Positions 28,110 through 37,628 of a stretch of DNA of 64,000 nucleotides are shown in pieces. The DNA is from Psychrobacillus sp042885655 (GTDB lineage: Bacteria; Bacillota; Bacilli; Bacillales_A; Planococcaceae). Positions within the stretch are counted from its first letter, which is position 1. Every line of letters starts with the position of its first letter. Made by a program: the position numbers and the translations under genes. The notes under the pieces were generated by a model, which was not told the DNA's origin, searched no databases, and was given only the letters and a program-made list of their open reading frames with translations. The stretch spans positions 372,001-436,000 of the forward strand of contig NZ_JBHVRO010000003.1 of NCBI RefSeq assembly GCF_042885655.1, in the 5' to 3' direction.

Positions 28110-29087
28110 TTGAAAAAAGTACGGAAAGCTATTATACCAGCAGCGGGACTCGGAACACGTTTCCTTCCTTCAACGAAAGCAATGCCGAAAGAAATGTTAC
28201 CGATAATGGACAAGCCGACGATCCAATATATTGTTGAAGAGGCTGTAGCTTCTGGTATTGAAGATATTATTATCGTAACTGGTAAAGGCAAGCGTGCAAT
28301 CGAGGATCATTTCGATCATTCGTTTNNNNNNNNNNNNNNNNNNNNNNNNNNNNNNNNNNNNNNNNNNNNNNNNNNNNNNNNNNNNNNNNNNNNNNNNNNN
28401 NNNNNNNNNNNNNNNNNNNNNNNNGAATTAGAAGAGAATCTTATGCAAAAAGAGAAGTATGACTTGCTAGAAAAAGTAAAAGAATCTTCTAAAGTAGAAA
28501 TTCACTACATCCGACAAAAGGAACCAAGAGGACTTGGACATGCTGTATGGTGTGCGAGAAAGTTCATTGGCGACGAGCCTTTTGCTGTGCTTTTAGGGGA
28601 TGACATTGTGCAAAGTGAGACGCCTTGCTTAAAACAACTAATGAACCAATACGAGGAAACGCTTTCATCTGTGATTGGCGTGCAGTCAGTTCTAGATGAA
28701 GAGACGCATCGTTATGGGATTTTGGAGCCTAAGAGCAGGGATGGTAGAAGATATCAAGTCGAAAACTTTGTCGAAAAGCCAGCGCAAGGTACTGCACCTT
28801 CTAATTTAGCAATTATGGGTCGTTATATATTAACTCCAGAAATCTTTCTATTTTTAGAGGAGCAAAACATAGGAGCAGGCGGAGAAATCCAGTTAACGGA
28901 TGCGATTCAGAAGCTAAATCAAATCCAGCGAGTGTTTGCTTATGATTTTGAAGGTAAGCGATATGATGTTGGTGAGAAGTTGGGGTTTATTAAGACTACT
29001 ATAGAGATGGCTTTGCAGGATGATAGTTTGAGGGATGAGTTGTTGGAGTATTTGGATGGGTTGATGACGAGTCGGTTGGTGGTTTAG
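28110..29087 (+). CDS. gtaB: UTP-glucose-1-phosphate uridylyltransferase
   Basis: About 325 residues including the N run. Start TTG at 28110, nine bases after GGAGGA; the GTG at 28101 abuts the ribosome site. Signature motifs: AIIPAAGLGTRFLPSTKAMP, KEMLPIMDKPTIQYIVEEA, the VENFVEKP segment and FEGKRYDVGEK. It makes UDP-glucose from UTP and glucose-1-phosphate, feeding capsule, teichoic acid and glycolipid synthesis. Interrupted by 99 N at 28326-28424; a strong terminator follows. Confidence 0.95.
   Translation: MKKVRKAIIPAAGLGTRFLPSTKAMPKEMLPIMDKPTIQYIVEEAVASGIEDIIIVTGKGKRAIEDHFDHSFXXXXXXXXXXXXXXXXXXXXXXXXXXXXXXXXXELEENLMQKEKYDLLEKVKESSKVEIHYIRQKEPRGLGHAVWCARKFIGDEPFAVLLGDDIVQSETPCLKQLMNQYEETLSSVIGVQSVLDEETHRYGILEPKSRDGRRYQVENFVEKPAQGTAPSNLAIMGRYILTPEIFLFLEEQNIGAGGEIQLTDAIQKLNQIQRVFAYDFEGKRYDVGEKLGFIKTTIEMALQDDSLRDELLEYLDGLMTSRLVV
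28326..28424. other. Assembly gap (99 N)
   Basis: Run of N inside gtaB. Flanking codons give ..DHFDHSF and ELEENLM.., which are directly adjacent in typical GtaB proteins, so the real gap is probably zero bases. Confidence 0.95.
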
Positions 29088-29099
29088 GGGAATTAGTTC

Positions 29100-29130
29100 A
29101 AAGCCCATTTGGATGGGCTTTGTTTTTTTT
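29100..29130 (+). terminator. Rho-independent terminator within the capsule locus
   Basis: AAAGCCCAT / ATGGGCTTT hairpin with 8 T, between gtaB and the sugar transferase. It splits the locus into two transcription units or acts as a partial terminator. Confidence 0.85.
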
Positions 29131-29214
29131 AGTAGTTTAGTAGTTGGTTTGATAGGTGGTTTGCAAATCCAATTAAGTACTAAGCAACTAAAGAAATCAT
29201 GGGGTGAAACAGAG

Positions 29215-29811
29215 ATGTATATGAAAATTAAAAGATTGATAGATATCATTCTTTCTTTATTAGGACTGATTGTTCTATCACCAGTATTCTTTATTTTAAT
29301 TTTTGCGATTAAATTGGAATCAGAAGGTCCTATCCTCTTTAAACAAAAAAGAATAGGAATTCATAAGACTCATTTTTATATATTAAAATTCAGAACGATG
29401 AGAAAAGATACACCTAAGGACACTCCAACTCATTTATTAGCAAGCCCAGAGCAGTATATTACTAAGTTGGGTAAGTTCTTAAGAAAAACATCGCTTGATG
29501 AGCTTCCACAGATTTGGAATATCTTTGTTGGGCAGATGAGTATTATTGGACCAAGACCAGCGTTGTGGAATCAGTATGATTTGATTGAAGAACGTGATAA
29601 ATATAGAGCTAATGATGTGCTACCTGGATTGACAGGTTGGGCTCAGATTAATGGACGAGATGAGCTTCCTATTGAAGTGAAGGCCAGTCTAGATGGAGAG
29701 TATGTTAGGAGGATTAGTTTTTGGATGGATGCTAGGTGTTTTTTTGGGACTGTTGTTAGTGTTATGAAGAGTGATGGAGTTGTTGAAGGTGGGACTGGAA
29801 TTAAGAGGTAG
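29215..29811 (+). CDS. Polyprenyl-phosphate sugar-1-phosphate transferase (initiating transferase)
   Basis: 198 residues from the ATG at 29215, which has GGGGTGAAAC upstream. The longer frame to 29113 begins inside the terminator and is unlikely. One N-terminal TM (about 10-32), then the PglC/WcaJ/EpsL-type domain: FKQKRIGIHKTHFYILKFRT, TSLDELPQIWNIFVG, MSIIGPRPAL, PGLTGWAQING. It transfers the first sugar-phosphate onto undecaprenyl phosphate to start the repeat unit, likely using the product of the CapD/EpsC pathway. Confidence 0.92.
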   Translation: MYMKIKRLIDIILSLLGLIVLSPVFFILIFAIKLESEGPILFKQKRIGIHKTHFYILKFRTMRKDTPKDTPTHLLASPEQYITKLGKFLRKTSLDELPQIWNIFVGQMSIIGPRPALWNQYDLIEERDKYRANDVLPGLTGWAQINGRDELPIEVKASLDGEYVRRISFWMDARCFFGTVVSVMKSDGVVEGGTGIKR

Positions 29812-29839
29812 TTGTTAATAGTAAGGAGGCAATTTCAAA

Positions 29840-30769
29840 ATGAGTATATTAGGTAAAAGAGTTAGTGTAATTATTCCGACATATAAGCGTGAAGTTAAAT
29901 ATCTTTCAAGAGCTATTAGCTCAATAAAAAAACAAACCTATAAGAATACTGAGGTAGTTATAGTTGACGATAATCCACCAGATTCTGATTACAGAAAACA
30001 CGTTATGAATTATATGAAAAAATACATTGATGATCCCAATTTAACCTACATTATGAACTCGAAAAATATCGGGGGCTCATTGGCTAGAAATAATGGGATA
30101 AATGCTGCTTCTGGTGAATATATTACATTTTTAGATGATGATGATGAATACTTGCCAAGAAAAGTAGAAAAACAATTAGAGTTTATGGTAGAGAATGATT
30201 GTGATATGTCATTTACAGACTTGAAATTGGTTAATGAAAATAAAGTAATTGTTGATTATAGGGAATATAGTAGATTGAAAAAATTCGACAATGTAACTTT
30301 ACTAAAGCATCATATTATGAGGCATCTTACTGGTACTCCAACTTTTATGTATAAAGCAGCTAAGCTCAAAGAAATCGGAGGATTTGAAGATGCTAAGATG
30401 GGGCAAGAATTTTATCTAATGCTTAAATCTATAGAAAATGATTTAAAAATCTGCTATCTAGACGACTGTGATGTTATAGCATACAGACACAATAATGGTG
30501 GAATTTCTCACGGAAGAAATAAGATTGACGGGGAGAATACTTTATATAATTTCAAGAAGAAGTATTTTCATATATTTGCTAAACGGGAAAGGATGTTTAT
30601 TCGTTTTAGACATTATGCAGTTCTAGTAATTGCATATAAGCGTAATAATAATTATTTTCTTGCACTCTTAAGTGCTGTAAAAATGGTAATTGCTTCACCA
30701 GTTGATTTTATGGGGGAACTTGGAAAGTTTTTAGTTAATATATCTAAAAATCGAAGATTGAATAACTGA
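29840..30769 (+). CDS. Family 2 glycosyltransferase
   Basis: 309 residues. GT-A features: VSVIIPTYKREVKYLSRAI, VVIVDDNPPDS, NNGINAASGEYITFLDDDDE (DxD-type metal site) and the acceptor-side H/E region. No TM segments. RBS AAGGAGG. It adds a sugar to the lipid-linked capsule unit; donor unknown. Confidence 0.9.
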   Translation: MSILGKRVSVIIPTYKREVKYLSRAISSIKKQTYKNTEVVIVDDNPPDSDYRKHVMNYMKKYIDDPNLTYIMNSKNIGGSLARNNGINAASGEYITFLDDDDEYLPRKVEKQLEFMVENDCDMSFTDLKLVNENKVIVDYREYSRLKKFDNVTLLKHHIMRHLTGTPTFMYKAAKLKEIGGFEDAKMGQEFYLMLKSIENDLKICYLDDCDVIAYRHNNGGISHGRNKIDGENTLYNFKKKYFHIFAKRERMFIRFRHYAVLVIAYKRNNNYFLALLSAVKMVIASPVDFMGELGKFLVNISKNRRLNN

Positions 30770-31507
30770 ATCTAATGAATCTATTTGAAAGAGTTATTGC
30801 TAAGAAGGAAAAAATGAAATTTTTAGATTATATTTGTATGTCATTGGTAATTAAAATTTATAAAAAGTTTTATGTTTTTTATTTATTTGAACAAACAGTA
30901 TTTCTGCTACAAATCAAATAGTTGAAGAACAAATTAAGTCGATTTTACAAAAAATCATAAAGAAGTAAAGTTAGCATCGATGACATCGATGACGTTCCTA
31001 CTACATTCAACTAAGGCAATACCCAGTTCTCCACCAGATTGAGAGGGCTAGTAGATTATTGGTTATAATCTTAACAAAGGTTTGATAGTAGTTTATCACT
31101 CTCAACTGCTTATTCTGGAGTTATATATTCTCGTATTCTAAAAGTAATCTGGATTAAATTGTAGAGTAAATTTTAAGTTTAGAAATCCCCCTTGAAAGGA
31201 TAGTCTAAGAAATACGGTGCGAGTCTCAACAAAATATTCGAGTATTTTGCTAGCGGGAGATCTACATACTTATGTTTTTGATACGATTTAATAAATATGT
31301 ATAAATGTGGATATGTAATAGATAATGCAGAAGAAAAAAAAGCTCAAGCAATTACAGCATTTTATAAAATGTGGAGAGTGAATATAAAGATTACTGAATA
31401 AAAGTGACTAATGATTTTGATTACATAAATTTGAGATTAAAAGGGATAGTCTACCTTCGGAATAAAGAATAGAATGAATTATTGTTGAATATGAAAGGAG
31501 AAATCTG
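30770..31507. other. Gene-free decayed stretch in the capsule locus
   Basis: No intact frame over 738 bases, although only short frames with signs of decay are present, such as the 34-codon frame at about 31298 reading MYKCGYVIDNAEEKKAQAIT. The piece around 30970-30995 holds a tandem CATCGATGA. I read it as the remains of one or more lost genes (glycosyltransferase or mobile element), but cannot identify them. Confidence 0.5.
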
Positions 31508-32614
31508 ATGCGAATATTACATCTTTCAAATGATTATTTTAATTCAACTATATATAGAAATTTACATCAAAAATTGCTACTAAAGTCGATTGATTCCCAT
31601 ATGTTTATACCTTCAAAACACAGCGAAAAAGATAAACCGAAAGAAAAAAATGTTTATCAAGTTAAATGTTATAAACAAAAAGATAGGTATTTCTATTTTT
31701 TAAAGCAGAGAAAAATATTTAATAATCTAAAAAAAAATGTGAAGAAAATCAAGCCTGATGCACTACATGCCCATTTTATTTTTTCGAGCGGCTATGCTTG
31801 TATGAAAATTAAGAAGAAGTATGCAATACCTTATTTAGTTGCAGTTCGTAATACTGATGTAAATTTCTTCTTTAAGAGAATGTTTCACCTTAGAAGATTA
31901 GGTATAGAAGTAATGCTCAACTCTGAAAAAATAATATTTTTAAGTCCTACATATCGTGATCTGTTGATTAATAAATACATACCAAAAAAGTATCGTGATA
32001 TTATTATGAAAAAATCAATTGTTTTACCAAATGGAATTGATAATTTTTGGTTAACGAATACTTACCTCAAAGAAAGAGTGTTAATTAAGGAAAAAACTAA
32101 TTTACTTACAGTGGGAGCAATAAATATAAATAAGAATCAACTAACAGTAGCTAAAGCCTCTCAAAAATTAATTAATGAAGGTTATAACATTGAGTATACT
32201 ATTATTGGTAAAATAGAGGACAAAAATGTTTATAAGAAACTCAGAAAGTACAAATTTATTAAATTTGTGGGACAACAAAGCAAAGAAAATTTAAAAGAAT
32301 ATTTTCGAAGTGCAGATATTTTTGTAATGCCTTCAATTAAAGAAACATTTGGCTTGGTATACGCTGAAGCAATGAGTCAAGGAGTACCTGTAATTTATTC
32401 AAAAATGCAAGGGTTTGATAAACAGTTTATAGATGGCAAGGTAGGTTATTCTGTAAATAGTTTGGATGAAATAGATATTGCTGAACGAATTTTAGCTATA
32501 GTTGGAGATTATGGCAGAATATCAAAGGCATGTGTTTTAAATTCTAAGGTATTTGATTGGGAGGATATTTCTAAAGAATATATAAATTTATATAATGCTA
32601 TTAAGAATAGATAA
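31508..32614 (+). CDS. Family 4-type glycosyltransferase
   Basis: 368 residues. GT-B fold: N-terminal MRILHLSNDYFNSTIYRNL, C-terminal nucleotide-sugar site with NGIDNFWLT, LLTVGAINI, then FVMPSIKETFGLVYAEAMSQ (EX7E motif). No TM segments. RBS AAAGGAG. Works with the GT2 upstream in repeat-unit assembly. Confidence 0.9.
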   Translation: MRILHLSNDYFNSTIYRNLHQKLLLKSIDSHMFIPSKHSEKDKPKEKNVYQVKCYKQKDRYFYFLKQRKIFNNLKKNVKKIKPDALHAHFIFSSGYACMKIKKKYAIPYLVAVRNTDVNFFFKRMFHLRRLGIEVMLNSEKIIFLSPTYRDLLINKYIPKKYRDIIMKKSIVLPNGIDNFWLTNTYLKERVLIKEKTNLLTVGAININKNQLTVAKASQKLINEGYNIEYTIIGKIEDKNVYKKLRKYKFIKFVGQQSKENLKEYFRSADIFVMPSIKETFGLVYAEAMSQGVPVIYSKMQGFDKQFIDGKVGYSVNSLDEIDIAERILAIVGDYGRISKACVLNSKVFDWEDISKEYINLYNAIKNR

Positions 32615-32747
32615 TTGAAGAAATTTTTTTGGATAATGATAGCAATCCTGTTAATTGAAAAAAATAGTTTAGATTACAAGCAAAAACTAGTTAGAGGTAA
32701 AGTTTCCAAAATAGTATATCTTAATATAAGAGGAAAGTTTGTTGATT

Positions 32748-33935
32748 ATGAATAAACAGAAATTTTTGCTGGATTCAATTTTAAATATAATGTCAAGTGC
32801 TTTACCTTTACTAGTTCTACAATTATTTTCTTTGCCTATAACAGCAAAGATGGTTGGTTCGGATAATTTTGGTATTTTGATAACCGTGATTAGTATTATA
32901 ACAGTAATAGGTTTTCCTGTTGGAAACTCATTAAATAATATTCGATTGTTACGTAATGGGGAATATATTAAACAAGAAATCACTGGCGATTTTAATCTAT
33001 TATTATTAGGTTCTTCTTTTATTAGTTCACTATGTTTATTACTAGTTTCTATAAGTTTAGAAGGCATTCAATTTTTAAACATAATATTATTAGTATTAAT
33101 AGTAATTATTACAATCATAAAGGAATATTTGGTAGTTAGTTACCGAATTAATCTTAATTTTCAGTCAATTTTACATAATAATATTTTATTGAGTATAGGA
33201 TACTTTATAGGGACCTGTCTTTTCTATGTAACAGGATTATGGGAATTTATTTATCTAACGGGTTTGGTATCTAGCCTTGTGTATTTAATATTTACTACTA
33301 ATTTGTTAAATGAACCATATAATAAAACGAGAATCTTTAATAGAACGTTTAAAGAATTTATCATTTTATATGGCTCTGGACTGCTAAGTAATTTATCGAA
33401 TTATGCAGATAAAATAATTTTATTGCCACTTTTAGGTCCTAAATATGTTTCTATTTATTATGCAGCTAGTATATTAGGGAAAATCATTTCAATGTTTATC
33501 AATCCAATTAATAGTGTAATATTAAGTTATATTGCAAAGATTGATAGAATTAATCAAAAAGTGTTTTTAAAAGGAATTTTATTAGTAAGTATTATAGGGC
33601 TAATTGGATATTGTACAACTATTTTAATTAGCCCGGTTTTTTTACAAATATTTTATCCAATTTTGGCAGAGGAATCTTTAAATATTATCTATTTTACTTC
33701 GGCTACTGCAATTTTATCAATCTTATCTTCAATTTTTGGTCCTTTTAACTTGCGTTATAACAAATTGAAGTGGCAAATTTATATGAGTTCATCTAATTTA
33801 ATTTTTTATATCAGTTTAGCTTATTATTTAACTGGTTCGTTTGGTTTAAGAGGATTTACAATTGCTGTGCTTTTATCAGCCTTATATAAATTTTTATTTC
33901 AAGTGTACATTTTTCTATTAGTATTAAAAAAATGA
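32748..33935 (+). CDS. Wzx-type polysaccharide flippase
   Basis: 395 residues, a polytopic membrane protein with about 12 helices (LPLLVLQLFSLPITAKMVGS near the start, typical MATE/Wzx opening). ATG at 32748 behind AGAGGAAA. It should flip the lipid-linked unit for polymerisation by the polymerase downstream. AT-rich, like its neighbours. Confidence 0.85.
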   Translation: MNKQKFLLDSILNIMSSALPLLVLQLFSLPITAKMVGSDNFGILITVISIITVIGFPVGNSLNNIRLLRNGEYIKQEITGDFNLLLLGSSFISSLCLLLVSISLEGIQFLNIILLVLIVIITIIKEYLVVSYRINLNFQSILHNNILLSIGYFIGTCLFYVTGLWEFIYLTGLVSSLVYLIFTTNLLNEPYNKTRIFNRTFKEFIILYGSGLLSNLSNYADKIILLPLLGPKYVSIYYAASILGKIISMFINPINSVILSYIAKIDRINQKVFLKGILLVSIIGLIGYCTTILISPVFLQIFYPILAEESLNIIYFTSATAILSILSSIFGPFNLRYNKLKWQIYMSSSNLIFYISLAYYLTGSFGLRGFTIAVLLSALYKFLFQVYIFLLVLKK

Positions 33936-33946
33936 GGAAGGTTAAT

Positions 33947-34033
33947 ATGAAAAAAATATTATTAGATAAAATAAAAGATAAAGAAATTACTATTGTGAGG
34001 CAGCCCTCTGGGGGGGTGCAACTGGATATATAA
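33947..34033 (+). pseudogene. Short truncated frame with a G7 tract
   Basis: A 28-codon frame beginning 9 bases after the flippase stop with its own GGAAGG site: MKKILLDKIKDKEITIVRQ, then ends soon after a run of seven G (34009-34015). Looks like the first part of a gene cut off by deletion or a homopolymer frameshift. No product recognised; a one-base change puts the reading into the frame of the polymerase gene. Confidence 0.4.
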
Positions 34034-34160
34034 TTGCTGTCAACAAATAAAAAAATCCGCTCGGAGTATTATCCTTTGCATAGAATTATTTAAAGTCTTG
34101 GAATTTTCGAGCTTATCTTCTATAATTTTGGAAGAAGATGGGGTGGTTGTAATTTTTAGA

Positions 34161-35378
34161 GTGAAAGTTGTGTTTTCTGTAGAATTTTTGTATATTATGT
34201 TCTTATTTTCTGGAGCTTTTAAAGAAAGTTTAAACGCTCCTTTCGACCTTGCGGCTATATTTCTGGGACTAGTCCTTTTAAAGGTAGTATGGGGCATTAT
34301 CAAGAGACCAGTAATAAAGAAATCATTAATTATTCCTGGGGCGTTGGTGATTTCATTATTATTTTTAATGTTGACTAGCACAATGATTACAGGTTTAACA
34401 GATTCATCAATCGAGAAAGTTATCAAATTTGTATTTCTCACTATGCCAACTTTTTTATTGCCGTTTATTATAATAAAAAATAAAGAGTCGATTCAAAAGG
34501 TGTTACTTTCTGTATCAATCCTTTCTATAGTACTATCTTTGTTTGCTTTTCCAATGATTATTAATAGAACTGGACTATTTGTTGGATTTAATAACGGAAA
34601 CTATCAAGGGTTAGCAAGGACAACTGGAATTGGATTCATAGCTCTTGCTTATTTCTACCTAACTGCAAAAAAGAAAGTGAAATTGTTCGTACTTCCTTTT
34701 CTTATCATTGTTTCAGTTACTCTTATTTCTACAGGTAGTAGGATTCCTTTGATTGCAATAGGGGCTATTGGTATCTATGCATTAATAAATTCTTTTGTAA
34801 TTAAGAAGAGTGATGTATTGATTAAGAAAAATTCTATAGCAGGTTTAACTCTTGCTGCGGTTTTTATAATAGTCATTCCATTCTTGTTTTCTAAAGGATA
34901 CTTTCAGACAATTGTTTATCGTTTCAAAGTATTATTTGAAGATAATGGTGGCGGTGCTTCTACTCTCGGAAGGGTTGATCGAATACAATCAGCTATTGAG
35001 ATGTTTAAAGAAAATATAATCTTTGGCGGGGGTATTGGAAAGTTTGGACAGTTTTATATAGGGACAGAGGGCGTCTATGCTCACAATATATTTTTAGAGT
35101 TTATATCTGAATTAGGATTAATTGGGGTGCTGTGGTTAATGGTATTTTTGACATTTGTTTTGTATCACTCTGTTATTCAATATAAAAGAGCAAATCGATA
35201 CTTGGATAGCTTACAAATCGCCTTGATATCAGGATTTCTATTTTTCTTTATAAATGCACTGGTAAGTGGTGATATTAATGCAAACAGAGCTTTATTTGCT
35301 TTTGGAGGATTCCTTGCAATGTCACCTTATTTGAAATCTGAGGTCAAGAAAGCCAGTTCTAAAATTGCCATGCAGTAG
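34161..35378 (+). CDS. O-antigen ligase/polymerase (Wzy) family protein
   Basis: About 405 residues, 10 or more TM helices with the large periplasmic/external loop typical of Wzy and WaaL-type enzymes (TRTTGIGFIALAYFY, GGGASTLGRVDRIQSAIEMF, GGGIGKFGQFYI, YAHNIFLEFISELG). Probable polymerase of the repeat unit. Start uncertain: GTG at 34161 is used because the TM region begins just after it and GGGGTGG lies upstream; GTG at 34143 or TTG at 34098 also possible. Confidence 0.8.
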   Translation: MKVVFSVEFLYIMFLFSGAFKESLNAPFDLAAIFLGLVLLKVVWGIIKRPVIKKSLIIPGALVISLLFLMLTSTMITGLTDSSIEKVIKFVFLTMPTFLLPFIIIKNKESIQKVLLSVSILSIVLSLFAFPMIINRTGLFVGFNNGNYQGLARTTGIGFIALAYFYLTAKKKVKLFVLPFLIIVSVTLISTGSRIPLIAIGAIGIYALINSFVIKKSDVLIKKNSIAGLTLAAVFIIVIPFLFSKGYFQTIVYRFKVLFEDNGGGASTLGRVDRIQSAIEMFKENIIFGGGIGKFGQFYIGTEGVYAHNIFLEFISELGLIGVLWLMVFLTFVLYHSVIQYKRANRYLDSLQIALISGFLFFFINALVSGDINANRALFAFGGFLAMSPYLKSEVKKASSKIAMQ

Positions 35379-35514
35379 GGACATACTGCGTCTTAATACT
35401 CATTAGTGTATGTTGATATAGATGAGTAAAAAAGGAAAGTATTTCTAGTCGGTGGATCAAAACGGCTGCTATTCGCCACAATATCACTTTGGAAACAGAA
35501 AAAGGGTGATGCCA

Positions 35515-35679
35515 GTGTCAGTGTTCGAAGCATTAATGTTGTTAGTAGCTTTTGTAACATTAGTAGTATTATTCTGTCATTTAACCGTAAAAAATAATCC
35601 AATCCTTGAGTTGAGGGCTCTGATGGGTTACGACCTATTAATAGCCAATTTCCTTGAGGGAATCAGATATTATATTTGA
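35515..35679 (+). CDS. Type I toxin, holin-like (TxpA/Hol-Tox type)
   Basis: A small hydrophobic peptide: one TM helix (FEALMLLVAFVTLVVLFCHL) then a polar tail. Start GTG at 35515 (or ATG at 35509) behind AAAGGGTGAT; the upstream CTGCTATTCGCCACAATA and GGAAACAGAAAAAGGGTGAT are the usual leader of this toxin family. 55 residues, longer than the usual 30-40, with an extra tail of ~22 residues. The downstream hairpin is the shared terminator region where the antisense antitoxin RNA normally starts. No antitoxin RNA can be confirmed by eye. Confidence 0.8.
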   Translation: MSVFEALMLLVAFVTLVVLFCHLTVKNNPILELRALMGYDLLIANFLEGIRYYI

Positions 35680-35711
35680 CCACTGATGCAACAACATCAA
35701 GTGGTCTTTTT
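35678..35711 (+). terminator. Terminator of the type I toxin transcript
   Basis: GACCACTGATG / CATCA-AGTGGTC arms and TTTTT. It begins at the toxin stop codon. In this family the antisense antitoxin is read from the opposite strand across this region. Confidence 0.8.
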
Positions 35712-35909
35712 AATGTACTCAAATGTTAATTCAAGTATAAGTTTGAATTGTTCGTTTTCAAGTGTAAACGGCAAATAATATGAGTGATGCGTCCCTATAA
35801 GAACCTCTGCTTGAGAAGAATTAGAAATGCTAAAAGCTCGAGTTATGAAATAGCAAGACTATGTTGTAGATTCGATTAACCTTGATAATGTAAAATACAA
35901 AAACCAGGT

Positions 35910-36047
35910 GAACTAGGTATCCAATTGATTAGTGGATATAATGGCAAACTTACTTCTGAATAGGCAGGAAAAATAGGTATAAAGATTGGCAATAGTATGG
36001 TGAAAGAAATGATTAAAATGGCTTATGAGCAAATATTGAAAAAATGA
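35910..36047 (+). pseudogene. Remnant of an alpha/beta-type small acid-soluble spore protein gene
   Basis: The frame reads ELGIQLISGYNGKLTSE, stop, AGKIGIKIGNSMVKEMIKMA and ends YEQILKK. This is the conserved C-terminal part of DNA-protecting SASPs, including GYNG.LT and MVKEMI. An in-frame TAG interrupts it and the upstream part is shifted. It marks the organism as a (former) spore-former; other SASP genes are presumably elsewhere. Confidence 0.65.
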
Positions 36048-36066
36048 AATAGATGCTGATCCTTGT

Positions 36067-37038
36067 TTAGTAGATCAGCGTCTGTTCCAATTGTTTTAAT
36101 CTACTAGTCACCTTTTTATTTTTTTCCTTATACATTTTGCTATCGGCTTCTACAAACAATTGCTCCATTTTACCAATTGATGAAAAATGATAAGCATATC
36201 CTTTAGATATTTTTATATTAAATGAATCAGTTGTTTCGTTGAAATAATCTATTCTATTTTGCACTTCGACCAAAAACGTTTCTACTTGTAGGGGGTCTGA
36301 ATTAATCAGTGTAATTGCGAATTCATCTCCCCCAATTCTTGCAACCTCAACCTCTTCACTTGCACATTGCATTAATAATTTTGCAGATTCCTTTATTAGA
36401 TTGTCTCCAACCTTATGTCCATAATGATCATTTATCATTTTTAATTCGTCTAGATCGCATATGATAATGGCTATTGAAACATCTACTTTCTCATTGTATT
36501 TCTGAAGCTGACTTTCAAAGTGTTCACGATTATAAACATCTGTTAATGCATCGTGAGTAACCTTATATTCCAGTTGTTGTTGCAGTAAAATCCTATCATC
36601 AATATTTCTAAAAACTCCTTGTATAGCAACGAGTTCACCATTTTCGTAAATAGGTGCAGCGTATTCTTCAAACCATATGTATTTACCTTCGTTATTTCTC
36701 AATCTAACTACGATAGGTTTACTATAATCAATCTTACCAGATAGTTTTTCCGCAGCGATACCATAATCATCAGGATGGATTATCTCATAGAAATAATCTG
36801 GATTTTTAAGATGTTCTTCTAATGAATTAATACCTAAAAAATTTTCTACTACAGGGCTTAAATATCGATACTTTAACTTTGGTTTTACTTCACAGAAATA
36901 AAGGATATCTTTTGAATTATCCACTGTTTGTAACATCGGATTTAAATGTTTTACTTGTTGTAACTCAACACGCATTGAGTTTAATTTATAACATACTATT
37001 ATAAGTACTAACATCAGCAATATAACAATTTTCAACAC
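36067..37038 (-). CDS. PAS-GGDEF diguanylate cyclase
   Basis: 323 residues: N-terminal TM (about 3-17), PAS domain about 45-150 (YRYLSPVVENFLGINSL, IWFEEYAAPIYE), and GGDEF domain about 165-310 with intact RIGGDEFAI. It should make cyclic di-GMP in response to a signal at the PAS domain. No RxxD I-site is visible. Partner of the EAL protein at 58552 in the same window. GTG start behind GAAAGGGA. A 3' hairpin (GCTGATC/GATCAGC) at 36055-36079 overlaps the end. Confidence 0.9.
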   Translation of the reverse strand: MLKIVILLMLVLIIVCYKLNSMRVELQQVKHLNPMLQTVDNSKDILYFCEVKPKLKYRYLSPVVENFLGINSLEEHLKNPDYFYEIIHPDDYGIAAEKLSGKIDYSKPIVVRLRNNEGKYIWFEEYAAPIYENGELVAIQGVFRNIDDRILLQQQLEYKVTHDALTDVYNREHFESQLQKYNEKVDVSIAIIICDLDELKMINDHYGHKVGDNLIKESAKLLMQCASEEVEVARIGGDEFAITLINSDPLQVETFLVEVQNRIDYFNETTDSFNIKISKGYAYHFSSIGKMEQLFVEADSKMYKEKNKKVTSRLKQLEQTLIY

Positions 37039-37628
37039 TAGAAAAATCCCTTTCTTTTCTAAGTTTTTATAAAGAGGTTATTTTATTGAACATAATTGAT
37101 TTTAGGAATAAATAATATTTCTGAAATTCCTTTCAGTTTATTTCTATCCTTTTTGTCGTTATATTTTACCTTATTATAAGTCTATTTTACCAATTTGTTA
37201 ATAGGTAATTTAGTATAAAAGAAACGCATGTAAAAAACATCACATAACGAATAGAACTGAACGCGTTGAAGTACGTCCCTAAAAGAGATATGTAAAAAAC
37301 AATTCCATACTATTCTGATAATTTTATGCAATTCCAAAAAAAGGAGCAATTATGTAGGAAATATGACACAAAAAAACAAGATGTTTAGTGCATCTTGTTT
37401 TTTGTCGACACTGCAGTAGTTGACGTCTTTTGGTTTTCTTATATGATTAAAATTTATGAAAATGTTTTTCAAGAAGAAAGATTGGAAGGCAAGTCAGATG
37501 CGGTGTATCGAAAATTTTGTGATGAAAGACAAAGGTTAAAAGAAAAGGAATAAAAGCAATTTTATAATTTGGCTCAACATCAAAGTCTGTCCTTGACATG
37601 AAAAAATACAAAAAAACGCTTAAACAGC
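37039..37628. other. Gene-poor interval
   Basis: Contains a hairpin (ACAAGATG / CATCTTGT, 37380-37400) and a 36-codon frame at 37443-37553 (MIKIYENVFQEERLEGKSDA...). The latter has no clear ribosome site and is probably a remnant. Nothing else recognised. Confidence 0.4.

Noticed and set aside
29113..29214. Extended N-terminus of the sugar transferase
   Set aside because: Begins inside a terminator; ATG at 29215 has the ribosome site and normal family start.
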